Of a DNA stretch of 64,000 nucleotides, positions 23,150-34,100 are shown piece by piece. Position 1 is the stretch's first letter; each line of letters begins with the position of its first letter. The notes beneath the pieces are model-generated. The model was not told where the DNA came from. It saw only the letters and a program-made list of their open reading frames with translations, and made no database searches. The stretch comes from Theristus sp. LFF4_11 (Eukaryota; Nematoda; Chromadorea; Monhysterida; Xyalidae), in NCBI GenBank assembly GCA_030248135.1, contig JASANC010003119.1, positions 62,001 through 126,000 on the forward strand, given 5' to 3'. The translations under genes and the position numbers were made by a program.

Positions 23150-23890
23150 TGTTTTAAATTAAATCAATCAGACCACCACCAGACGGTGTCGGACGCTCAG
23201 AATTCACAGTGTTAAATGAATGTCACCTACACCTTGGTCTTGGCTGCATCGGAAATGTTCAGCCACGTTTTTCGACGGTCAAAAATATCTTTTCAACAAT
23301 TGTGTTTTTTGCTCCCTTGTACTCATGTTGACCTGACCGTAAGTGTTAGTGTTCTGTTTGATGATGTCGGTTGGTGGTTGGTGTGTTTTTTTCTGGGGTT
23401 TGGTTGTGTTGTGTTTGCAGTCATTAGTGATTATTCTGATTTCAGAAAAAAACAAGTTAGTTCTGCTTTCGGTCCATTCATTGTTTTTTTTCGACCACAG
23501 ACGGGTGAAGTTTGGAAGGTCATATTGTCATGGTTATGTTGTTTTGTTGGGAAAGAATCCGGGTGGTCATTTGATTTCATAGATGCATTTACAAATTCTC
23601 AGTTTGTGCATTTTTGGCTTGTTTTTCTGCATAGTGATTCTGAATTGGCCGAAAGGCTTCGAATAAATTTGAATCTTGAATTTTGTTCAAGCCATTCGGT
23701 CCAAAATGTCGACTTTTGTCCTGCACCTGCAGACAGTTTTACCACCAGGTAATGTCAAAGAAAAATTGTGTTGAACTTTCCAAAAATTGTATTTAAAATA
23801 CCATTTTCAGAGCACATTAGGGGAAATTTTTTAAATCAAATCAATTATTCTGGATTAAAATGTTTGAAAATCGTCTTAAATCAAAAAATA
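23150..23890. mobile_element. Diverged hAT-type MITE fragment
   Basis: GACGGTGTCGGACGCTCAGAATTCACA (shown in part as GGACGCTCAGAATTCACA) and TTGGCTGCATCGGAAATG match the interior of the copy at 52440-52520. Near 23770-23850, GTTGAACTTTCCAAAAATTG and TTCAGAGCACATTAG match the end of the family. The segment between, about 23290-23750, is unrelated and may be a later insertion. Confidence 0.6.
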
Positions 23891-24804
23891 TTCAAAAGTT
23901 TGTGGGGTTTGACGACGACGTCAATTGGTGAATCATTGTTGTTTTGTTTATGACGGCGGCTGCTGGCCATTGATTTATTGTCTGAGTTTTTTCAAGGCAA
24001 AAACCGAGAGAGGTCTTCATGAATAACTGACGACGACACGCACGCGACGGTGATGAACGCATGACAAAACAAGGCAGAATAACGAAACGATTACGATTTG
24101 CTGGTCGACTAAAGGACAAGTGAATCAACCAACGAGCACCATTTGCAGCAAGCCGTGAGAGCCACGATTTTCACTGTTGCATAATCCAGGACTGCACGAA
24201 ATTGCTTAACCACCCGGTTGCCACCTTGCTGTTGACCGTCCGTGTCCGTGCGCATTGACGCCATCGTTGTATCGGTCAGTTTCTGACAGACGTTTGTTTG
24301 GTTCGGTCGCTGTATGTTTATAATTTATTCACTTTTTTGCCGTCTGTCGTTCCGTCAATGGTTCAGTACAAACTGACACAACACAAGTAAACCGTTGATT
24401 ATTTTTTGTAAAAATGTGCCGTATGGCTGATTTGATTACTGCTGCAGATCACGCAAATTTCTCTCCACCAAGCAATGAGCTCAAAATTCCCATCTGAATA
24501 AGAATTTTTGTCACATGTGTCATGTGTGACATGCAAGTGTCCATTTTTGCCCACAGTCAAAACGCAAAAAAATACGTTTCTTACATGAATTTCGTTGAAA
24601 GTCGTATGTGTTGATGCTATATGGAGAGAGAGAGTGGTGCTTCTGCTGCATTGTAAAAACGACGAAATCACATGATTACATGGTGTGATCATGTACAATC
24701 ACGTGATCATGGTGTGATTGACCACATTACATGTACCATAATATGCTGTGAGCGTATGCGGCGTGTGTGTGCACGGTCAGCGCCATCGTGTGCGTTCGTT
24801 GCAG
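23891..24804. other. Region upstream of the first recovered LDB1 exon
   Basis: The initiating exon of LDB1 should lie here or further upstream but was not identified. A short palindrome around 24680-24715 (repeated ATCATGTGATT / GTGATCATG blocks) is visible. Otherwise nothing supported. Confidence 0.35.
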
Positions 24805-27800
24805 TCTACCCTGGATTACTCTGGTGGCTCATCAGTGCGCGTCAGCTCCAGCAGCAGCAGCGGCCTGTATCCGGGCGTGCCCACACAGCAGCACCCGAGC
24901 GCAGCGGCACCGTCGCCAGCTGCAGCGTTGCTCGCCACCTCCGCCGCCGCCACAACGCCAGTCGCGCCGCCACCACCAGTGGCGTTCTGCTCGCCGCATC
25001 ACTCGCACGTGCAGTACTCCGTGAGTTCAACAAGATTCACCGATCGTTACTGTGTGTCGGCAGGCGATGATTTTTGTGATTCAATTTTCACTGCATTGCC
25101 ATTACCCAGTGACAAATTGCGGGTTCCATCATGGGGCTTGCCACTGCACTACCGAGACAAAGATGTTACGTCACGGAGGCGATGGCAATGGGAGGGGCAC
25201 CCAGTCCATAAATCGGGGCACGGCACGGCACGGCACGCCCTTGTTGGTTCTTTCAAGAGACCGAACGGCAGATAACGGATTAGACACCCGCCTTCTATTG
25301 ACATTTTCCTAAAGTGTTAAGAATTGGATTTGACGAACTAGACATCAAATGACATTTTTTCATTCTAGCTTTTACCGCTGCATGTTTTTCATGCACTTCA
25401 TGATGAGCAATTGCGCGACCTGTTGCATCGTTCGCTCGCAGCCGCTTTCAAACATCGCAAAGCAGACGCAGTGACGAGCGGGTGTATGATGCTGATGGGG
25501 TGTTTGCGGTTGCAGGTGCAGTATCGTCCGCTGTCGCACCCGTCCGAGTTGGTGGCCGGTGCAGCAGGCGTAGTGCCGATGCAGCTGCCGCAGTCGGCCG
25601 CAGGCACAGTGCCGCCGGTGCCGCCGTCGCCCGGCGCTCACTACCACGGCCCCCCGCCGAACGTCATGGTGCAGAACGCGCACGCGCCCCCGCCGCCCCC
25701 GTCGGCGTCCATGCACGCCGGCGCTGCCCCGATGCACATGGTCAATCCGCACGAGCCACACCCCGGGTACGTTCATAGGCGCCCATGTACTGTTGCGCCC
25801 CGCAGAATTCCGGCCCGGCGAATTATTCCCAGCACGAACAATAATAAACTCTGGAAGGAATGATTTTATTTCAGGTTATCGCAAATCAATGATCGCTATC
25901 ACAGATATAAAAATGATTGCAACATGTGGGAAATATTCAGCCAAATGTAATCCTGAAACTAAGGAAAGTTGTTGTAGGTCTCCTTCTTTATATGAAGGCA
26001 CGTCAAAAGTCTGAGTGTTTTTTTTTAAAGATTTGCTGTGATTTTATATATTGTGGTCACTTTTGGAGTCATCACAGAACACAAAGAAAATCACTGCAGG
26101 GAAAATTGAGCGGGCCGCAACTCTTCAGGTCGGAATTAGCGGGCCGGAATTGTACCCCCCCCCAACGCCCCAACAAATTAGCCAGCGCAAACATACGTTT
26201 GCTTGGTTTTTTAAATTACTGGTGTCTGCATTTCTTAGTTTTTTCACGTCGTTTTTGTCCAGCATTTTATTCAAAGGTGCGACTTCAGCTGTGCAAATCA
26301 TGAGCGCATAGTAGAACTGTGAATTCGGTCGGAAACGTGAAACATTGATGTTGAATAATGATAACGTTTGAAAGTATGCGAAACCTACACTTGAGTAAAT
26401 GTGTCGTTTGTAAACATTCAAACAGTTTACTCAGTGTGTGTTCTGCCAGAAAATCACAAAAAAATGCACGCGAACAAGCAACCGAGAAACACGTTCTCGC
26501 ATTTCGTCACATGCGGCCTGATCGGATGTGCAGCAAGCAAGTAAACCGGCTCGAAAGTTTCGTTTTACGTTCATCGCTTGTTTGTTTACACAACGAATGA
26601 ATGATCCATCACCCGGGCGGGCCGCACGCACCGGACCCATGCGGTTTTTTTGCTCTTGTTATAAAAACGTGTCGATGTGCGATTTTTGTGCTTTGCAAGT
26701 CAGTGTGTATTGTGCAAATGCAGAGCACATTCACGTGTTTTTTTTGTCTGGTGCACTTTTGGTGCGATGCAAAGTTTGCACAACCGGCACACACGTTTGT
26801 GCGTGTGTCAGCAGTTGCTGCCAGCTGACGCTCCACCGCGCAGCAACACGCGTTCACCGCGGCCGGTTTCGATGATGCGGCTTTCTAGCACACACACACA
26901 CTTTTATTCCATGGCTCGTCGTCATTCGTGGTGGCCACGCCGCGTGTTACCTTTGCCAGTGCTGCTGTGGCGGCGGCTGCTAGCTGAAGCAGCATAGATT
27001 CGAACAAACAAGAATAATACGCACTACATTATGATGCCTGAGATGGAGCGCGCTCGTCAAGCTAATATTAACGCGGTTCGCGTGGCGCTGTCGCTACTGT
27101 ACATGTGCGCTCTTAGGCGTCTGTCTGAGCGACACTGTACAAGCAGCGGCAGCGAGCAGTGCAACAATGACCGTATGCTCGTAAGTGCACACGCACACAC
27201 GCACATATGTACGTTTGAAATTAAAATGCCACATATTGCCGTCGGTGGTGCACCGTGCAGCAATTGTACCACGCAGGCCTGTTGTTGCACACAGTCTTGC
27301 AACCGGTAGCCGACCTGTTTGTAGGTGTTGTGAAACCGTCAAACCAGCAAGCACAGACGCACAGTGCTCGTCTGGTCTGCTCAGACCCGCAGTGAATACG
27401 AGATTCAAACAAAAAACCAAGCGTTCTGCTTTCTTTATGCTGGACAGCGAAATCATAAAACAGCAGCTTTTCTCCGTTACATCATCACCACAAGTACAAT
27501 TGTGAGCTCAGCTGCCCGTCGCATACCTGCTGCTGAACCGTGCACACCAGCCAACGTTGCTGCGTGGGCAACTAATTCCATTTTGTTTAGCTGCCGTATC
27601 GTCAACACATTCCGTTTTCGTGCTCCATCTAATTTCTATAGCTGCAGATCTCAGTTTAGCATTTGTTTGGTTGACGTTCCGCGAATAACATGCTCGATAC
27701 TAATCAAGTTAATGCTAATTCAGTTTCGCTGAGCAGGTAGCTGCTTCAGAAGTTTCCAGCGATTGTTATTTATGGCATTGTCTGTAGACTGTATCGCATT

Positions 27801-30800
27801 TAATAGTTGACTGAATGATGATATGCTAGTTCACCACCCGTAAATTAAACTTGTTACTCGAAAAATTGTTATGATGGTCACGAAAAGCGATTACACATGA
27901 GACTTTGACATGACTCAGCTGCCTGCAGAGCCGTGCATCCAAAACATCAAGATGAACTTTATTGTTGCTTGTTATTTTTATGCGAAATTAATTTTAGTGA
28001 TCCTTCACTGCGTGATGCTGAGACTCTCGTTTTCTGGGGGGTTCGTCCTCGAAACAAGACCATCTTTATTTTTTGCACTACTAGTTCAGACAATTTGAAA
28101 AAAAATATTCCTTATCAACGTCTCGACTGGAACTTCCCAGAAACTGTATTAAAAACAAAACAAATAGTTGTCGTTCCATCATGATCAGCCAGCACACAGA
28201 ATGATAAATAAACCAGCTACAGTGAAGCAATTTTCTCCTGATCGAACAGCGCACAATTTTATTTCACCGATAACAAATGCAAAACATTTAACAATGTCGC
28301 CACACATAATCCACGTGAAGAAACATTCTCACCTGTCACTTCGCAATCTGTGATGCTACTTGCAAAAGAAGACGAAAACAAATAATAATAATTGAACACC
28401 AATGGACTGCTATTCGATGTTTCATTTTCCGAATTTGACGCTTGATCGCGCGTCGACCAGCGTCGGCGGCAATGCGGCCAACGAAACGACGGCGACCATC
28501 GTAAACTCGCTTGGTGCTGCGCGCGGCAACTATGGCGGTGACGAGACGCTGCCGTCGACGCCAGGTGTCGTGCCGTCGGAGCTGGACGAGCGACGCTGGC
28601 ACAGCGACACGCCAACAATTGGCAATGCTGCCAACAACAGCAACATCGACGGTGATCCACTGATGGACGATGACGGCGGCGAACAGCGGACGGTGATCAC
28701 GATCGTGCGTGAGGGGCGTGCGCGCGAGCCAGTCTTGCGATCACCGAGGCCATTGCTGTCGTCGCCACAGCCACAAAGTCACCAACTGAACGAGCGACTG
28801 ATGGCGCCGGTGCTGATGCTACCGACGACTTCGATCGGCACAATGAGCGCGTTGCACAGAGTCACCAATGCGACTGCGCCGACACCACAACAGCGGCGTT
28901 CACCAATGCGACGTGCGAAACGCGTCGGCACACAGCAGCCGTGCACGTTCATTGTGCCGCCCGAGTGCTATCCGGTGCCACTGCCACCAGACGCATACTG
29001 CCCAAGTCGCCAGTCGACGAGTGCCTCCGTGCTGCCGAGCACGCCAAGGCCGCTGACGCCAACGCCACTGCCAACGCCAACGGCACATTGCATTGCAAAC
29101 AGTGCTCAACAGCAACAACACTTCTGTCCGTCACGTTCACCAATTGAGCGGCTGCATCGGCAACAACAGCAGTTTCACGCGGATGATGGTCACTTTGTTG
29201 TCATGCACAGTGCGCCTGCCGTTGACCATGGTGGTGTTGGCGCAGCAGTGACGTTGCCGTTGTCTGCGCTCGCCGTTGCGCCACGCACGTTCATGCTGCA
29301 ACAACAGCAGCCAGATGCATTTTTCCATGTGCCACTTTATCAACAACAACAACACCAAACGCAGTTGCAGCCGGCTGCGTGTGCCTGGCAGTACGCGCTC
29401 ACTGGGTCGGTGCCGGCCTTGGCCACACTAACACACCAAGAATGACACTGCCTTTGTCGTTATTAGTCGGTTTTGTTTGTAGGCTGCAAACATTGTTGCT
29501 TCTGCGGGATGATCCACTCAAACTCAATGACCAAGAGCATCACTAAAAATGAAACAACTGAACTGAATCACTGTTTCTTCATTGGCTGAAAGTTTGAGCA
29601 CGTAATTCTTCATCAACTCTTGCGTGATTTTCAGAATGCGCAGCGGTCCAGGTGGTGCAGGACCACCAATGAACGCTGGCGGTGCCCCACCACCGCACGG
29701 TCACTACGGCGCGCCGGGAGGGCCCCCTCATGGTGGCGCCCCGCCTGGCATGTGCGGGCCCCCGCCGCCGCACGGCATGCAGATGCACCCGATTCCGTTG
29801 GAGGCTTACAACAGTACGCTCGCGTTTGAGGGGCGCATTCACGAAATGAACAAACGACTCGCACATCGCTCTGAGGTTGGCTGCTTTGGATGTTGCATTC
29901 CAAGTGTTTTGGTTTGTGTCGGGGCCTGGTGTCACTGCAAAGTGCACGCACTTATTGCATTGCGTCTAACTTGTGTGAAACCATTTGTTTTTTTGTGTCC
30001 ATGTTGCCTTTTTAACCGGCTGATTATTTATGGTCCTTCGCAAATGAATCATGGTTGATCACAAAATGAAGTAATGAGCAAGCGTTGAATTTTGTGTCTT
30101 TGCACTGCTTGTCATTGTCAGTTTCAATTGACGCCAGCACAAGCGTCTCACGTATTTGGCAACAACATTTCATATAGGTAAGCGTTTTGTGAGACAGTTT
30201 TCGCTCAGTGCTGTCGCGGATATCATCGATCGCCAAAAAACATTATGTACTTAGTTGTGATGTTTGTGGTGGCTTGAATGTGCTGCATAATAATGTGTAA
30301 TATATAATAATAATAAGCACGCGAATGCAGCGCAAGCCAAGCGACGACGAAGACAGCATGCAGTCGAGAGTGGATGTGCATGTGACCATTGTGTGTGTGT
30401 CATGTCATGACACGCGTTCGTGCTGTGGTCGCCGTCGTGTGTCGCAGCCAGCTTGCGCCTGCTAAAGCCAGTCGATATGCGTTTGTGTGTGCGAAGCTGA
30501 CGACACTCACAGACACTGCTCTGATCACAACATGCTTTTGCACCGCAGTATTTCTGCATATCTATGTGTGTATGCTTTTTAGTAGTAATGTTGTTGTTGT
30601 TGTTGCCATGATGTTGTCGTTGCTTATGCTTGCTTTTGCTCGTGTCTGCTGCGCCTCAAGTTGACTATCAATTGCATTGCGGTTGAAATGCGCTAACACG
30701 TTTCTGATTGGGTGCAACCTGACAACCTCGGTCTTTTGTTGTCAGAGTGTCAAACGACGAATCAGCTGTGAATGCCTGTGATTAGTGCCAAAGTGGTATC

Positions 30801-31121
30801 GTTTTTTAGTTTGTCGTTTTCTTGAATGATGAAAGCATTGTTGCTGAAAATGGTTGATTGTCTGTCGTGTAATCAATCAGTTCATGACAAGGATACACCG
30901 ATCGAGCGTACGGGCGAGTTAGTTTGTTTCAGCCGTCAGCGTCGTGTGCGCACGTGTGTGTGTGTTGCTTGCATGTGCTTATGCGTGCGCGCGGTTGCCC
31001 GTAAAGCAGTGCCACTGGTTTCTGCGCTTGTGTGTTTCTTCAACAGCAGTGCAGTAGTGCATGATGTGGACCAATGTAAGCTGGAACATTATTATTGCTG
31101 GTGTTTGTGTGTGTGCGCGTG

Positions 31122-31162
<41 letters not shown>

Positions 31163-34100
31163 GCCCGACTTGCACCGTCTCTTCCTTCCGTTTCAGTGTC
31201 TCCGTTGCGTTGCACCGCTGTTGCTGACTGGGGTTGGCGCGCTGCCCTGCCCCCTCTACCTCTCTCTTTCGCCTACTTGTCTGTCTCTCTCTGTGTCTGT
31301 GCCGGTTAATCGTCAGCCTATCTGTGCACTGTTAACGACTGCTGTGCCCTGAAGCACACGTACACAACATCACTGGCTTGACTGGGCAGGTCGCACTGAT
31401 GGGGATGCGTCTTAGGCGTATGCATTTAACTGGCGCTGGCGGTCGATGTATCGCAACAACAGGAGACGGACGCCATCATTTATTACGACGCTGTTGCATC
31501 TTGCGTATTATTTGTTGACGGCTGAGTGCTTTTGTGTTTGTGCTGGTTGTTGTTGCTCAATACAAACAACACACTGCAACCGGCTCGCGCCTCGCGGTGC
31601 CCGGAAGTTTTCTGCACGACTGCTTTCGTTTTTGGGGTGTTCTGTTGCTGAAAAACAAATGTGGACACGATTAATAGGGATGATGTATTGGGTGCGATGT
31701 CACTGGTGCACCGGTTGGTGTGGTTCATTCGGTCAATCATAGTTCAGTCAAAAATGGAATGGAAACACAAATTGGCGACATAATAAAGTAAAACTTCAAA
31801 GAAAAACTCATCGAGGATCAGTTGAAAGCACCGTTTCGTTTGCTTGATTTTCAACTTCCGCTTAACTTTCAGGAGCCCGAGCAGATCGCGTCGTGGTTTG
31901 TGGCGTTTGCGACCGAGTTCTTTGACGACGATGCGCAGATCACGATCAAGCTGACGCTGGACGATGTGCCCAAAAAATTCGGTACGGTTTCAGAAGTTTG
32001 TCGTTCATTGAAAACTGTCAAACGTGAGCTCTTTTTACTGTTTTTTCTCGCGTTTTTGTTGCGTCCGTTAACGGGCGCTCTCAATTTGCAGCCATCGGGC
32101 GTACGCTCATCCCGCGCTACTTTCGAACGATCTTCGAAGGCGGCGTCAAGGATTTATTTTACGTGCCGAGGACCGCGTTCAGACTGATACTGCAGCCGCA
32201 GCCAAATGTCGTCACGCTGGAATGCGAGAATTTCCTCACCGTCACCAGACACGAAAAGCCGACGTTCACTGAAGTACGGTCGTTGTTGTTGTTGTCTTTG
32301 GCTTCAATGGGGGTTAATATTAGATTGGTGAGACAAAAGACGTAATGGCGTCCCTCTAGGTGTGTACCCAGCTGCCAGCTTGCTGGATTTGGAACCTGTG
32401 TCCTTTTGCCTGCCGCTTAAAGGCGCCGAATAAAACAGAACAGAACAGTGAGCGTGCGGTTTGACAGCATCAGCCACGCTGACCAAGTGGATGAAGACTT
32501 TCATGGGGTTCAGTTCAGCCAGCGTTCCAAAAAGTTCACATTAATTTTAATTTCTCGTGTTTGTTTGCAGGTTTATACGGAGAGTCGGTTGATTTGTGAG
32601 TTCGTCGACGAGCCGTACAGTCCGCATCCGCTCAGGATTCGCCACTGGATGATCGAGATCCGCGGCTATCAGGAGTTCATACCGCGATCTCAGTTCACCA
32701 TGAACAATACAAACGTTCGTTTTTTCGACACATGATGCACGGTCGAGGTCATTTGAACCTTTGTCAATCCAACATGCCATGTGGGCGCACCGTGTTTTCG
32801 TGGTGTTTCTGTCTATATCTTTTTTATTCAGGTCCAAAACCAGAATGCAGTTTTCAGCCGGATTATTTGCATTGTTGCAGGACTCAAACGTACGTGACGC
32901 ACTCAGCAACGACATCACCCGTCAGGGCATGACAAACGCCACGTTGAAGTATCTCAGGGTTCGTGGGCTCTCCTTGTGTTCAGTTTCATTGCCAGTTGCA
33001 CAGTGGTGACACGCGCGCCTGTAGTAATGTGGTTGAACGACAGATAGCAAAGGTAGTGACGCAATTTGGCCGATCGAGCAGGCTCGGTCGGGTGCGGACG
33101 CTGTCTAGGACGCTGCGTCGTTGTCCACTGCTGTAATAATATCGAGTGTGTGCGTGTGTGGTCGCTTGTGATGACTGTGCAACACCGACAACACCATTGT
33201 ATTTACAACACCGCGTGCACGCCTTTCAGACCAGGATTGTGTCACTTTATTTTCTCATTTCCAGTTGTGCGTGATCCTCGAGCCGATGCAGCAGCTGATG
33301 TCGATGCACAAGACGCACAAGGCGGAGCCGCGTGCGTGCCTGAATCAGATCAACTTTGAGCGATTTGCCGCTGCGCGCGAGTCGTTCGAACGGGCACGTG
33401 AGAGAGAACGTACGTCGCTTCAATGAAGTTTGCTGAAGCGGCATTCATGTAACAATATTTGGTGACGCGTAGCTATGCTAAAATATAGCAACGCGGTCAC
33501 TAAATACTGCTTCATGAATGCACCTTGACTGCGCCTTTGCCTACCTGTGTTTTCAGCATTGGTTTTGCGCATTTCAGGCGAGGCAGCTGCACAGGCGCAA
33601 GCAGCGGCCGCCGCGGCGCAGTCACGCGGCATGGCACCACCCGGTTGGGGACTGGTTTGCTTATTTAGATAGGATGGGATGAAACGGATGAAATGTGTGG
33701 TACATTCAGCAACTAAAATCAGTTGTGTAATTGAACTGACTCATGGACAGACGATTTGTTATGTAGTGAGTCGATGGGTCTGCCAGCCAACCAACTTCAG
33801 CCGAATCTAATCCTGAATTTAAACGTCGGTCTTCCAAGCTAAGCCTTTTATGTAAAGGGAAAGGCACGTCGGAACTTAGCCTTTTGACAAAAAAAATCGT
33901 TCCGCCGTGACTCACTATGGTCATTTTTGGATTCATCACAGGTGGTTTGCTATTGTTCGTGCTGGAGAAAATTCTTCAGCCCGGAATCGAACGGCCCGCA
34001 ACTCTTCAGGCCGCAATTGAACGCACGCTATTTCTAGTAACACAGTGATGTTGCGCAATTAAACACACGCGCACACACACACCGCACCGTACAGCAACGA

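Noticed and set aside
27910..28184. Overlapping 62- and 83-codon frames in LDB1 intron 2
   Set aside because: AT-rich, with no start or splice context and no family resemblance.
31061..31352. Frames with repeated VCVCV
   Set aside because: They are translations of the TG microsatellite in LDB1 intron 3.
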